DNA from: Allohahella sp002354735
Lineage (GTDB): Bacteria; Pseudomonadota; Gammaproteobacteria; Pseudomonadales; Oleiphilaceae
Assembly (NCBI RefSeq): GCF_047946665.1
Contig: NZ_CP172312.1
Location: 3,658,001-3,722,000, forward strand
Direction: 5' to 3'
DNA length: 64,000 bases
The position numbers and the translations under genes are program-made. Of the stretch, positions 33,757 to 43,033 are shown one piece after another. The notes under the pieces were generated by a model. The model did not search any database and was not told where the DNA came from. It saw only the letters and a list, made by a program, of their open reading frames with translations. Each line of letters opens with the position of its first letter. Within the stretch, counting starts at the first letter, position 1.

Positions 33757-35103
33757 CTAAACCGCGTCGATCTTCGCCAGCAGCTCCTTCGTCTTCGCCC
33801 GCATCAACGCTTCATCGCCACGCGACTCTACGTTCAGTCTGACCAGCGGCTCTGTGTTTGACTTGCGCAGGTTGAAGCGCCATTCAGGATACTCAACGCT
33901 CAGGCCGTCAGTCTTGCCTACGGAGATGGCACCCGGGGCATATTCAGCTTCAATCGCTTCGAGCACGGCATCGGCATCACGCAGGGTTCGGTTGATTTCA
34001 CCAGAAGCCGGGAAACGTGCCGCGCGCTCATCGATCAACTGCGCCAGTGACTTGTTCTCGCGTGACATCAGGTTGGCGACGACCAGCCAGGGAATCATGC
34101 CGGAATCGCAATAGGCGAAGTCGCGGAAATAGTGATGCGCACTCATCTCGCCACCGTACACGGCATCTTCCTTACGCATGCGTTCCTTGATGAAGGCGTG
34201 ACCGGTCTTGCTCTCGATCGCCTTGCCACCAAACTGCTTGGCAACATCCAGTGTGTTCCACAGCAGGCGTGGGTCGTGAATGACGCTGCCACCCTTCTCG
34301 CGATCCAGGAAGTATTCAGCCAGCAGACCAACGATATAATAGCCTTCAACGAAGCGGCCGGTTTCATCGAAGAAGAAGCAGCGGTCGTAGTCGCCATCCC
34401 AGGCGATGCCCAGATCCGCACCGTGCTTGTGCAAGGCTTCGACCGTGCTGGCGCGATTCTCTTCCAACAGCGGGTTCGGCACGCCGTTCGGGAACGAGCC
34501 ATCCGGATCGTGATGAACCTTGATGAAGGTGAACGGTAGATGGTCTTCCAGTTCATTGATGACCAGACCAGCGCCACCATTTCCTGCGTTACAGACGATT
34601 TTCAGCGGCTTGAGATTGTCCCGATCCAGGTAGCCCAGCAGATGTTCAATATAGGGGACCATGGTGTGCAGCGTGTGATATTCGCCTGACTTCGCTGCGT
34701 CCTTGAAGGTGCCGGGAACGAGTTCCTTGATATCCAGCAGACCGGTATCGGAGCTGATTGGGCGCGAGCCTTCACGGACCAGCTTCATCCCATTGTAGTC
34801 TTCAGGATTGTGACTGGCAGTGACCATGATGCCGCCGTCCATATCGAAATGGTCCGTGGCGAAATAAATCTGCTCGGTACCGCAGAGGCCGATATCGTGA
34901 ACATCGGCGCCGGCCAGAAGCAGACCCTTGGTCAGGGCCTTGGTGATCTCAGGGCTGGAGAGCCTGATGTCGTAGCCGACGACCACTTTCTTCGCACCGG
35001 TCACCTGCACGAATGCGCGGCCTATACGTTCTGCCACATCTGCGTTCAGTTGGTCCGGAACCCGGCCGCGAATGTCGTAGGCTTTGAAACAACTCAGATC
35101 CAT
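33757..35103 (-). CDS. manB: Phosphomannomutase/phosphoglucomutase, CpsG (ManB) type
   Basis: 448 residues of the alpha-D-phosphohexomutase family. The phosphoserine loop is TASHNPEDYNGMK (near 94-106), the metal loop DGDYDRC (near 237-243), the sugar loop GGEMSAHHYF, and the phosphate loop RKSNTEPLVRLNVESRG. The closest match I recognise is E. coli CpsG. It interconverts mannose-6-P and mannose-1-P for GDP-mannose and exopolysaccharide. It stands alone and is divergent from glpR. No other capsule gene is nearby. Confidence 0.94.
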   Translation of the reverse strand: MDLSCFKAYDIRGRVPDQLNADVAERIGRAFVQVTGAKKVVVGYDIRLSSPEITKALTKGLLLAGADVHDIGLCGTEQIYFATDHFDMDGGIMVTASHNPEDYNGMKLVREGSRPISSDTGLLDIKELVPGTFKDAAKSGEYHTLHTMVPYIEHLLGYLDRDNLKPLKIVCNAGNGGAGLVINELEDHLPFTFIKVHHDPDGSFPNGVPNPLLEENRASTVEALHKHGADLGIAWDGDYDRCFFFDETGRFVEGYYIVGLLAEYFLDREKGGSVIHDPRLLWNTLDVAKQFGGKAIESKTGHAFIKERMRKEDAVYGGEMSAHHYFRDFAYCDSGMIPWLVVANLMSRENKSLAQLIDERAARFPASGEINRTLRDADAVLEAIEAEYAPGAISVGKTDGLSVEYPEWRFNLRKSNTEPLVRLNVESRGDEALMRAKTKELLAKIDAV

Positions 35104-35270
35104 TTGGAATACTCCCTGTTCATCTTGGCTATGGATTGCCTTTTAGGCGGAATGAATGCTTTGATCACTGTCTGTTCATTATGCCTGCTAATCGGACGCG
35201 GAAGGAAGCGACGGCAGGCAGGTGGTACTATAGCGCTCCACGGTCATCAAACAATGAGGACAGGTTACCG

Positions 35271-36050
35271 ATGAGTTCGGATACAGATAAGAAAGCCATG
35301 AACGGTCGTCAACAGGCTATCGTCGAGCTCATCCGCACATCAGGCTCGGTTACCATCGAGCAACTCGAGCAGCACTTCGATGTGACCCCCCAAACGCTGC
35401 GCCGAGACCTCAATTTTCTTGCCGAAACGAACCAGATCCTGCGCTTCCACGGTGGCGCGACCTCGATCAGCAATAACCGGAATACGCCGTATACCGAGCG
35501 CAAGATTCAAAACCTCGAAGGCAAGCAGCGAATTGCCGAAGCCGTCGCCGCGAAGATTCCGGACCACTGCAGTCTCTTCATCAATATAGGCACGACCAAC
35601 GAAGCCGTCGCCGCCGCGCTTATGCAACACCAGGGCCTGCAGATCATTACCAACAGCTTGCACGTGGCGACGGTCATGAGTCAGAAAGAGGATTTCCGTG
35701 TGATTGTCGCCTCGGGCGAGGTGAGGGCGCGGGATGGTGGCATCATTGGTGAAGCTACCATCGACTTCATCCGCCAGTTCAGACTCGATTTCGGCATCGT
35801 TGGCATCAGCGGCATCGATGACGATGGCATGCTGCTCGACTACGACTATCGGGAGGTGCGGGTAGCGCAGGCCATTCTCGACCAGAGCCGCTGTGTCTAT
35901 CTCGCCGCTGATCACTCAAAATTCGGTCGAAATGCCATGGTGCAACTGGCGCCGATCGCAGCTGTGGATGCGCTGTTCACAGATGAAGCCCCGCCGCCCG
36001 CGCTGGCGGCTACATTGAAAGCTGAGGAGATCGAACTCCATATCGCCTAA
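35271..36050 (+). CDS. glpR: DeoR-family repressor GlpR (glycerol-3-phosphate regulon)
   Basis: 259 residues. The DeoR helix-turn-helix is near 12-55 (VTIEQLEQHFDVTPQTLRRDLNFL), followed by the sugar-phosphate sensor domain (INIGTTNEAVAAAL, ADHSKFGRNAMVQLAPI). GlpR represses glp genes until glycerol-3-phosphate binds. The position immediately upstream of glpD and glpK makes the assignment strong. The ATG at 35271 follows AGGACAGG; an in-frame upstream extension to 35136 has no ribosome site. Confidence 0.9.
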   Translation: MSSDTDKKAMNGRQQAIVELIRTSGSVTIEQLEQHFDVTPQTLRRDLNFLAETNQILRFHGGATSISNNRNTPYTERKIQNLEGKQRIAEAVAAKIPDHCSLFINIGTTNEAVAAALMQHQGLQIITNSLHVATVMSQKEDFRVIVASGEVRARDGGIIGEATIDFIRQFRLDFGIVGISGIDDDGMLLDYDYREVRVAQAILDQSRCVYLAADHSKFGRNAMVQLAPIAAVDALFTDEAPPPALAATLKAEEIELHIA

Positions 36051-36080
36051 ACCATTTTCCATATTGAGTGGAAATACGCG

Positions 36081-36100
36081 TTTATGTTCGTTTTTGATTG
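36081..36100. promoter_or_regulatory. Possible GlpR half-site before glpD
   Basis: TATGTTCG (36083-36090) matches one half of the E. coli GlpR operator (TATGTTCGAT...). The second half is not evident. It lies about 85 bp upstream of the glpD start. Confidence 0.25.
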
Positions 36101-36171
36101 ATATTGGTTGATTAGCTTCCTGTGTGTGCGTATTATTTTCGCAAACGCTCACGCACGGAGGGTGCGTCATC

Positions 36172-37893
36172 ATGTCTGCACAAAATCGTTTCGATCTCGC
36201 TGTCATCGGCGGGGGTATCAACGGCGCAGGTATCGCCAATGATGCCCAGGGCCGTGGCCTCAGGACCGTACTCATTGAGATGCACGATCTCGCCTGGGCC
36301 ACCTCCTCAGCCAGTAGCAAGCTGATTCATGGGGGGCTCCGCTACCTGGAACACTATGAATTCAAGCTGGTGCGAGAGGCACTGAACGAGCGCGAAACTT
36401 TACTGCGCAAGGCGCCTCACCTCATCAAGCCGATGCGTTTCATGCTGCCACATCAGTCGCACCTGCGGCCGGCCTGGATGATTCGCTGCGGGCTCTACCT
36501 GTACGACCTGCTAGGCAAGCGCAAGCTGCTGCCAGGCTCCCGGAAGGTTGATCTTCGTGACAGCGGCGGACCTTTAAAGCCGGGTATCCGGACCGCGTTC
36601 GAATACTCTGATTGCTGGGTCGATGACGCACGGCTCGTGGTATTGAATGCGGTGCAATTTGTGGAAAAGGGCGGTGAAGTCCATACCCGTACACGATGCG
36701 TGGGGGCACGAGTTGAAACCAGGGAAGAAGCCGGGTCACAGAAGCCGGGCTGGATACTTGATCTGGAAGATACTGCCAGTGGCGAACGCTTTGAGATTCG
36801 CAGCGCTTCAGTCATCAACGCCGCGGGACCCTGGGCCGCCGACTTCATGACCCAGTCAGTCGGTCAGACACCGAAGATGCGGCTACGCCTGGTTCGCGGC
36901 AGCCATATCGTCGTACCACGCCTCTATGCGGGCGACCAGGCGTACATTTTGCAGAATGCCGATGGTCGCATAGTGTTCGTCATTCCCTACCTGGACGACT
37001 ACAGCATTATTGGGACCACGGATGTGGACCATCAACTGGGCGCGCATCGTGCGGAGGCCACGGCAGAAGAGCGGGCCTATCTATGCAGTATCGCCAACGA
37101 CTATTTCCAGTCACAGATCAGGGTGGAAGATATCGTCTATACCTGGTCTGGCGTACGTCCGCTGGCGGATGAATCTGCACCGGGTGCCGGTGCGGATGCT
37201 GCGCAGGCGGTCACGCGCGATTACAGCGTCGAAGTCGAGTCCCGCGGTCCATTGCTGCTGTCGATTTACGGTGGCAAATTGACAACCTATAGAACATTGG
37301 CCGCTACAGCTGTCGACAAGCTGCTGGAGGCCTCCGGCATTCGCAAGGTCGCCCGCGGTAGCAAGACTGCCGATGAAGCTCTCCCTGGGGGTGAAGCGCT
37401 GGGGGAGCCTGGCACTGAGCAGCACGGCCTGACGGAAGATCCGGCCATCTTTTTGAAGACGCTGGATACAAGACTTGCCGAGCGCTACGGTTTTCTGTCC
37501 GAACGCGCCAGACATCGGATTGCCCGGACCTATGGGCAGCGGGCGTTTGACTGGTTGGGTACGGCTCAAGACGCTGGTGAACTCGGACGACAGTTTGGCG
37601 AGGAGCTGACCGCTGCCGAAGTCAACTACCTCATGGTCAAGGAGTTCGCGCGCTGCGCTGACGATGTGCTGTGGCGTAGAACCAAGCTTGGACTGCGCGC
37701 CTCTGCCGAGACGGTCGATCAGCTGGAAGAGTACATGAGTCAGCGCGACCGCGAAGCGCTGAGCGATGAGGCATTTCGCCGTCGCTTGGATTCAGCCGGC
37801 GCCACGCATACACTGGCAAGTGCTCGTCCAGATAAGGACGTCGATAACAATACTGAGGAACTCGAGCGTGCAGGCAGCCATTCTAGCAATTGA
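36172..37893 (+). CDS. glpD: Aerobic glycerol-3-phosphate dehydrogenase (GlpD)
   Basis: 573 residues. FAD-binding GxGxxG motif at DLAVIGGGINGAGIA (8-22); family blocks SSKLIHGGLRYLEHYEF and IIGTTDVDH; C-terminal DUF-like cap with YGQRAFDWLG. It oxidises glycerol-3-phosphate to DHAP at the inner membrane and feeds ubiquinone. GGAGGG precedes the ATG at 36172. The last 26 bp overlap the start of glpK in another frame, so the genes form one operon. Confidence 0.95.
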   Translation: MSAQNRFDLAVIGGGINGAGIANDAQGRGLRTVLIEMHDLAWATSSASSKLIHGGLRYLEHYEFKLVREALNERETLLRKAPHLIKPMRFMLPHQSHLRPAWMIRCGLYLYDLLGKRKLLPGSRKVDLRDSGGPLKPGIRTAFEYSDCWVDDARLVVLNAVQFVEKGGEVHTRTRCVGARVETREEAGSQKPGWILDLEDTASGERFEIRSASVINAAGPWAADFMTQSVGQTPKMRLRLVRGSHIVVPRLYAGDQAYILQNADGRIVFVIPYLDDYSIIGTTDVDHQLGAHRAEATAEERAYLCSIANDYFQSQIRVEDIVYTWSGVRPLADESAPGAGADAAQAVTRDYSVEVESRGPLLLSIYGGKLTTYRTLAATAVDKLLEASGIRKVARGSKTADEALPGGEALGEPGTEQHGLTEDPAIFLKTLDTRLAERYGFLSERARHRIARTYGQRAFDWLGTAQDAGELGRQFGEELTAAEVNYLMVKEFARCADDVLWRRTKLGLRASAETVDQLEEYMSQRDREALSDEAFRRRLDSAGATHTLASARPDKDVDNNTEELERAGSHSSN

Positions 37894-39409
37894 TCAGGGA
37901 ACAACGAGTAGCCGCGCCATTGTCTTCGACAAGTCCGGTGCCATTATCTCGACAGCGCAGCAGGAGTTCGCGCAGATGTTTCCTGAAGACGGCTGGGTAG
38001 AGCACGATCCCGAAACGATCTGGTCTGGAGTCGTCCACGTTTGCAAGTCGGCGATCTGCGATGCCATCCGCAAGGGCTATTTGCCGTCAACAATCGGCAT
38101 TACCAATCAGCGTGAAACCACTATCGTGTGGGAGCGTGCAAGCGGCAAGGCCATCTATAACGCTATCGTATGGCAGGATCGGCGGACGGATGCCCTATGT
38201 CGGGAGTTGAAAGATGCCCGACCCGAAGCCGAGGCCATGGTTTCAGCCAAAACCGGCCTGCTGATCGACCCCTATTTCTCCGCGACGAAGATCGCCTGGA
38301 TATTGGACCGGGTCGAAGGCTCACGTCACCGCGCTGAGCGCGGCGAACTGCTGGCCGGCACTGTCGACAGCTTTCTGATCTGGCGTCTGACCGAGGGTCG
38401 CAATCATGTCACCGATGCGACCAATGCCTCACGCACCAACATCTTCAACATTCATGACAATGTCTGGGACGACGAGCTACTCGAACTGTTCCAGGTACCA
38501 AAAAACGTGTTGCCACAGGTTCAGGATTGCGCCAGCGATTTCGGCACCACTCACCTGTTCGACAGTGTCCTGGCCAGCGCTGGAGAGGATGCCAGAAAGG
38601 GCTTACCAATTTGCGGCGTGGCCGGGGATCAGCAGGCTGCGCTCATTGGTCAGGCCTGTTTCAAGCCTGGCATGGTGAAGAGCACCTACGGCACTGGTTG
38701 CTTCATGGTGCTCAATACCGGCAGCACGCCGGTTCGTAGCAGCCAGAATCTGTTGACTACCATTGGTTACCGCATAAATGGCGAAACCTGTTATGCCCTT
38801 GAAGGTAGTATCTTCATCGCAGGCGCCGCTGTGCAGTGGCTGCGCGACCGGATGCAGTTGCTTGGCAGCTCGGCGGAGAGCAAGACCCTGGCCGAACAGG
38901 TTGGCGAGAAAAACGATGTGGTGATGGTGCCAGCCTTTACCGGGATGGGCGCCCCCTACTGGAACGCGCGCACACGTGGCGCTGTTTACGGCATCACCCG
39001 TAACACTGGCGCGGCGGAAATGGTTGCGGCTGGTCTGCGTTCGGTGGTGTATCAGACCTGCGATCTCTGGGAAGCTATCGGCAGCGAAGAGAATGCGCCC
39101 GATTTACGCAATGCCATTTTGAGAGTTGACGGCGGCATGGCGGCGAATGACTGGTTCCTGCAGTTTCTGGCGGATATGCTCGACGCTGCCATCGAACGTC
39201 CGGAAATTACCGAAACCACGGCCCTTGGCGCCGCGTATCTGGCAGGTTTGCAATCAGGCATGTATGCCTCTCTAGAGGAAATCTCGGAAAAATGGAGTCG
39301 TAACGCCTGCTACCAGAGCAGGATGGCGCCTAAACAGCGCAATCGTTATCTGAAGCGCTGGGCTGCAGCCGTCAACGCGACGATTCTTTTCGCGGAACAA
39401 ACTGCCTGA
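37868..39409 (+). CDS. glpK: Glycerol kinase (GlpK)
   Basis: 513 residues. The N-terminus reads AAILAIDQGTTSSRAIVFD (FGGY signature); further motifs are GITNQRETTIVWER, GVAGDQQAALIGQ and STYGTGCFMVLNTG. It phosphorylates glycerol. The start is GTG at 37868 with GAGGAACTCGAGC upstream; longer frames run back inside glpD. The 3' end overlaps the convergent Crp-family gene by 38 bp. No glycerol facilitator (glpF) gene is present in the window. Confidence 0.94.
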   Translation: MQAAILAIDQGTTSSRAIVFDKSGAIISTAQQEFAQMFPEDGWVEHDPETIWSGVVHVCKSAICDAIRKGYLPSTIGITNQRETTIVWERASGKAIYNAIVWQDRRTDALCRELKDARPEAEAMVSAKTGLLIDPYFSATKIAWILDRVEGSRHRAERGELLAGTVDSFLIWRLTEGRNHVTDATNASRTNIFNIHDNVWDDELLELFQVPKNVLPQVQDCASDFGTTHLFDSVLASAGEDARKGLPICGVAGDQQAALIGQACFKPGMVKSTYGTGCFMVLNTGSTPVRSSQNLLTTIGYRINGETCYALEGSIFIAGAAVQWLRDRMQLLGSSAESKTLAEQVGEKNDVVMVPAFTGMGAPYWNARTRGAVYGITRNTGAAEMVAAGLRSVVYQTCDLWEAIGSEENAPDLRNAILRVDGGMAANDWFLQFLADMLDAAIERPEITETTALGAAYLAGLQSGMYASLEEISEKWSRNACYQSRMAPKQRNRYLKRWAAAVNATILFAEQTA

Positions 39410-40079
39410 GCGCCACAGGGTCCAGGATCTCTATCCTGCCGTAGGCAATCGCGATACAACCTTGACTCTCGAGGTCCTTGAGGATCTGGTTGCAGGTTTG
39501 CCGCGAGATCCCTATCAGCTTCGCGAGCTGATCCTGATGCAGTTCGACCACTCTTCGGCTGATGCCAGATTGCTCGCCGTAGTTTTCTGACATGGCCGCC
39601 AACCGGCGGGCCATACGCACACTCGCCGGCAGCAGCGCAGCATCTTCCATGAAACCAAAGGTCTGACGCAGCTTGTGCGCCATGAGCAGCCCAAGGTTCT
39701 GCCAGTATCGAGGATGCATTTCCAGGAAGCGTAGAAGTCGATCCTGATCGACATGAACCAGTAGTGTCTCACCTTCGGCGAAGGCGTCGTGCGTTCTCGT
39801 CTTGCCATCGAAGAGGGCAATTTCGCCGAACCAGTTGGGCGGCGCAACAAAAGCGAGTATGGCTTCTCGGCCTTGAAAATTGCCACTGCTGATGCGAATT
39901 GAGCCCTGCACAATGGCGTAGATGCCGTCAGCGGCGTCACCGCGAGCAAACAGCCGCGTCCCTGCTGCAAGCGTACGTTCGTTCGACTCGCTCAGAAGGC
40001 ATTCCCGCAGTGGCTCAGGCAGGGTTCTGAACCAACGGCCCTGCATGAGCTGCGCCGTTGCCTTAGTGGACGCTGGCAT
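39372..40079 (-). CDS. Crp/Fnr-family transcriptional regulator
   Basis: 235 residues: a cyclic-nucleotide-binding-like domain (LFARGDAADGIYAIVQGSIRI, GEIALFDGKTRTHDA) and a winged helix with recognition helix SRQTCNQILKDLE. No Fe-S cysteines of FNR type are present, and the cAMP-binding RxS motif reads GKTRTHDA, so ligand identity is open. Its 3' end overlaps glpK by 38 bp on the opposite strand. It could regulate the neighbouring glp genes; there is no direct evidence. Confidence 0.88.
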   Translation of the reverse strand: MPASTKATAQLMQGRWFRTLPEPLRECLLSESNERTLAAGTRLFARGDAADGIYAIVQGSIRISSGNFQGREAILAFVAPPNWFGEIALFDGKTRTHDAFAEGETLLVHVDQDRLLRFLEMHPRYWQNLGLLMAHKLRQTFGFMEDAALLPASVRMARRLAAMSENYGEQSGISRRVVELHQDQLAKLIGISRQTCNQILKDLESQGCIAIAYGRIEILDPVALRQFVPRKESSR

Positions 40080-40108
40080 CTCTGATATTGCTTGAATTCA
40101 TTGAGTGT

Positions 40109-40651
40109 TCAGTGTTTCACCGAGCCTGAGGCACCGCTATGCATGTCCCGAATGTGGGTCTCACCCGATCGCGCCACGATGTCGGCTTCGAGCGTCCTGA
40201 ACATGCCAAGCATGAAGCAGGCCTCAGCCACAACGAAGAGTGGCCCGATGGCCAGCCCCATGAGGTCGTCGACGAAGGCCGGCTTCTTGCCTTCGTAATA
40301 ATGCCCGACAAACTGGAAAATCCAGCCGACAACGAACAGGCCGATGCCTGCACCCAGCCAGATACCGGTCGATTCTGCTGCGAGTGCATGAGAGCAGTAG
40401 ACGGCAGCGCCAAATAGTACGCTCATGATCAGGCCCAAGGGCAGGCTCAGTATGAGGTAATACAGGCAAGCTACGGCCGCGACGATGGCTGCTGGCGACA
40501 GTGCCATCGCGCCGACCTCGAACTGCGGTCGCCCGAGCAGGATGGCAACCCCAAGTACGATCATGGGGATACCAACAAAGTGAGTGGCGATATTGCGCTT
40601 GTCTCTGTGGTACAGCGCGTATTGACTGAGCTGATCGACCAATGTTTTCAT
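40109..40651 (-). CDS. DUF962 (Mpo1-like) membrane protein
   Basis: 180 residues, about four membrane helices. The N-terminal block YALYHRDKRNIATHFVGIPMIV and the later FVGHYYEGKKPAFVDDLMGL carry the conserved His residues of the DUF962/Mpo1 family; the yeast member is a dioxygenase for 2-hydroxy fatty acids. The bacterial role is not established. GCGAGG precedes the ATG at 40651. It lies 29 bp upstream of the Crp-family gene on the same strand. Confidence 0.85.
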   Translation of the reverse strand: MKTLVDQLSQYALYHRDKRNIATHFVGIPMIVLGVAILLGRPQFEVGAMALSPAAIVAAVACLYYLILSLPLGLIMSVLFGAAVYCSHALAAESTGIWLGAGIGLFVVGWIFQFVGHYYEGKKPAFVDDLMGLAIGPLFVVAEACFMLGMFRTLEADIVARSGETHIRDMHSGASGSVKH

Positions 40652-40772
40652 TGTAAGAGCCTCGCTTTGTCCAGATATCATCGTATCCTATCCTGAATCG
40701 TACCTGACAACAGTCAAGCAGACGACATTCATCCACGCTTCCTGTTCAACTTTACCACGGAGATCAAGCCTG

Positions 40773-41651
40773 ATGACTCGCCAAGTCACCATCGCGGCTA
40801 CACAGATGGCCTGTTCAACGGATAATTCCGAGAACATTCGCAACGCAGAACGCCTGGTTCGCGAAGCGGCCCAGCAAGGTGCACAGATCATTCTGCTGCA
40901 GGAACTCTTCGCGTCGCTGTACTTCTGCAGCGTCGAGTCCAGCGAGCACCTTGCGATGGCTGAGCCGCTGGCGACCAGTCATGTCGTGAAGCATTTCAGT
41001 GCGCTGGCGAAAGAACTGGGCGTCGTGCTGCCGGTGAGCTATTTCGAACGCGATGTGAATAACTACTACAACTCGCTGGTGGTCATCGACGCCGATGGAC
41101 GTGTAGGCGAGAATTACCGGAAAACCCACATTCCCTGCGGACCCGGTTATCAGGAGAAGTATTACTTCACGCCTGGTGATACCGGATTCAAGGTATGGGA
41201 TACCGCCTTTGGCCGGCTGGGCGTGGCGATCTGCTGGGATCAGTGGTTTCCTGAGGCAGCACGTTCGATGGCCTTGCAGGGTGCGGAAGTGCTGTTTTAC
41301 CCCACCGCCATCGGTAGCGAGCCGGAAGACTCAACCGTTGACTCCAAGGGTCACTGGCAACGGACAATGCAGGGTCATGCCGCCGCGAACCTGATGCCGG
41401 TGGTGTCTTCTAACCGCATTGGCACCGAATATCTGCAGACGCCACACCAAAGCACCGAGTTGACCTTCTATGGTAGCAGCTTCATCACCGACCACACCGG
41501 CGCCTTGTTAAAGGAGGCCAGCCGGGACAAACGGGACATCATTCTGCAGCAGTTCGATCTTGCGGCGCTTGAATCACAACGGCGGGAGTGGGGTCTGTTC
41601 AGGGATCGGCGGCCTGAGCGCTATTTGCATGTGAGCGGGAGCCATCGCTAG
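40773..41651 (+). CDS. aguB: N-carbamoylputrescine amidase (AguB)
   Basis: 292 residues, nitrilase superfamily. Catalytic triad: E44 (LLQELF), K117 (NYRKTHIP) and C154 (AICWDQWFPE). The segment GPGYQEKYYFTPGD is typical of AguB. It converts N-carbamoylputrescine to putrescine, ammonia and CO2. GGAGATCAAGCCTG precedes the ATG. aguA is not adjacent and must be elsewhere if the pathway is complete. Together with speA and speE it outlines the arginine route to spermidine. Confidence 0.92.
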   Translation: MTRQVTIAATQMACSTDNSENIRNAERLVREAAQQGAQIILLQELFASLYFCSVESSEHLAMAEPLATSHVVKHFSALAKELGVVLPVSYFERDVNNYYNSLVVIDADGRVGENYRKTHIPCGPGYQEKYYFTPGDTGFKVWDTAFGRLGVAICWDQWFPEAARSMALQGAEVLFYPTAIGSEPEDSTVDSKGHWQRTMQGHAAANLMPVVSSNRIGTEYLQTPHQSTELTFYGSSFITDHTGALLKEASRDKRDIILQQFDLAALESQRREWGLFRDRRPERYLHVSGSHR

Positions 41652-42307
41652 CGCGAGGCTCCCTGGCCTGAGACCGAAGCTAGAGTCACCGAGCTGAGAT
41701 CTCGCTTTGCATGCCGCATCACCGACACGCCGGAAGTGAGCGCCAGCATTCCCATAATCCCGGCAACCACCAGATCCGGCCAGGCCTGACCGGTGCCAAA
41801 CACGCCAGCCGCAGCCACCATGACCGCAATGTTACTGAGTGCGTCGTTACGGCTGCAGAGCCAGACTGAACGCATGTCGGCATCGCCACTGCGGAACGCG
41901 TAGAGCATGACGGCTACCGTGACGTTGGCAATGAGTGCAAGCGCGCCTATTGCGCCCATGGTCAGGGGTTCGGGTGTGGTGTCGCTCACCATCACCCAGC
42001 CTGCTCTCGCCAGCACGGCAACGCCGAAAACAACCATCGTGAACCCCTTCAACCAGGCAGCCCTGGCGCGCCAAAGCATGCCCATCGAGAGCACGGTCAG
42101 TGAAATAATGTAGTTGGCAGCGTCTCCAAGAAAATCAATCGCATCCGCCAACAGAGAGACTGATCCTGACTGAAGGCTGGCTGCGAATTCCACCACGAAC
42201 ATGATGGCGTTGATGACGAGCGCAACCCATAAGGCACGACGGAAACGCGGTCCACCCGGTGATTCCTTATTACAGCCTGTTTCCACATTACAGCAGTTGC
42301 CAGCCAT
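41648..42307 (-). CDS. CDF-family cation efflux protein (short type)
   Basis: 219 residues. The N-terminus MAGNCCNVETGCN is Cys-rich. Six membrane helices follow; LLADAIDFLGDAANY and SRNDALSNIAV supply the metal-site Asp residues of helices 2 and 5. The cytoplasmic C-terminal domain of larger CDF proteins is missing. Likely substrates are Zn, Cd or Co. It is divergent from cadR, and the dyad between -35 and -10 elements (42335-42365) lies in its promoter, so it is a probable CadR target. The stop overlaps that of aguB by 4 bp. Confidence 0.88.
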   Translation of the reverse strand: MAGNCCNVETGCNKESPGGPRFRRALWVALVINAIMFVVEFAASLQSGSVSLLADAIDFLGDAANYIISLTVLSMGMLWRARAAWLKGFTMVVFGVAVLARAGWVMVSDTTPEPLTMGAIGALALIANVTVAVMLYAFRSGDADMRSVWLCSRNDALSNIAVMVAAAGVFGTGQAWPDLVVAGIMGMLALTSGVSVMRHAKRDLSSVTLASVSGQGASR

Positions 42308-42334
42308 GAGACCTCCCGTTACGATTGAGGGGTC

Positions 42335-42365
42335 ATTAAAAACCCTGTAGCCACTACAGAGTCAA
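42335..42365 (-). promoter_or_regulatory. MerR-type promoter/operator of the CDF gene
   Basis: On the minus strand TTGACT (-35, 42360-42365) and TTTAAT (-10, 42335-42340) are separated by 19 bp, the long spacer of MerR-regulated promoters. The spacer holds the dyad ACCCTGTAG-CCA-CTACAGAGT (42342-42362), matching known CadR/ZntR operators. It drives the CDF gene leftward and can be bound by the product of cadR. Confidence 0.85.
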
Positions 42366-42403
42366 CACCTGACTCGAAGTGGCGAGGTATGGGAGGACAA
42401 ATA

Positions 42404-42829
42404 ATGCGAATCGGTCGTTTGAGCCAACTGTCAGGTGTGGAAGTGGAAACTATCCGCTTCTACGAACGGGAAGGTCTGCTGCAGCGCGCTGAGCGTGAAG
42501 CGAACGGCTATCGCCGGTATCAGCAGGATCACCTCCAGCGCCTCGCGTTTATCCGCCATTGTCGCGCCCTCGACATGCCGCTTCAGGATGTGAAACGAAT
42601 GCTGCAGTTCATGACCAAACCGACTCCGGACTGCGGTGATATCGATCGCCTCATCGAAGCGCACCTCGCCAACGTTCGTTCGCGACTGCAGAGCTTGCAG
42701 GCACTCGAAGTACAGCTTTGTTCACTGCGTGATCAGTGCGGGCAGCCCCATCGAGGGGACCACTGCGGTATCGTGCAGGAGCTCAAGTCGGCGGCCAATG
42801 GCAGGGCCTGCGCCTGCCACCCAGACTGA
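42404..42829 (+). CDS. cadR: Cd(II)/Pb(II)-responsive MerR-family regulator CadR
   Basis: 141 residues. The MerR helix-turn-helix is at 1-38 (MRIGRLSQLSGVEVETIRFYEREGLL), followed by the dimerisation helix. Metal-site cysteines are at 77 (TPDCGD), 112 (QCGQ) and 121 (DHCGIV), the CadR/PbrR arrangement. The tail ACACHPD adds two Cys and a His, similar in place to the His-rich tail of Pseudomonas CadR. The ATG at 42404 follows GGGAGGACAAATA. It is divergent from the CDF gene and followed at 1 bp by a small membrane-protein gene. Confidence 0.92.
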   Translation: MRIGRLSQLSGVEVETIRFYEREGLLQRAEREANGYRRYQQDHLQRLAFIRHCRALDMPLQDVKRMLQFMTKPTPDCGDIDRLIEAHLANVRSRLQSLQALEVQLCSLRDQCGQPHRGDHCGIVQELKSAANGRACACHPD

Positions 42830-42830
42830 A

Positions 42831-42989
42831 ATGCGTAAGAAGCCTGCCCTGCTTTTACGCGTCAGCCTCATAATCGTGCTGATGGTCATTTTTTCAGCCG
42901 CCGCCAAGTGGTTCATTTTCAACACGCTGCTCGTGCCAGATGGTTCCGGGCGACAGCCGATTGAAACCCATAATACGAACTTTGACTAG
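42831..42989 (+). CDS. Small single-helix membrane protein in the cadR operon
   Basis: 52 residues: MRKKPALLLRVSLIIVLMVI starts a basic N-terminus and one membrane helix (about 8-26), then NTLLVPDGSGRQPIETHNTNFD outside. It starts one base after the cadR stop codon and has no ribosome site of its own, which suggests translational coupling. I do not recognise a family. Placement between cadR and a ZIP-like gene suggests a role in metal handling. Confidence 0.6.
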   Translation: MRKKPALLLRVSLIIVLMVIFSAAAKWFIFNTLLVPDGSGRQPIETHNTNFD

Positions 42990-43033
42990 TCGAACATGTC
43001 TTCGTCGTACCTGCTGAAAAATCAGGAGGAATG

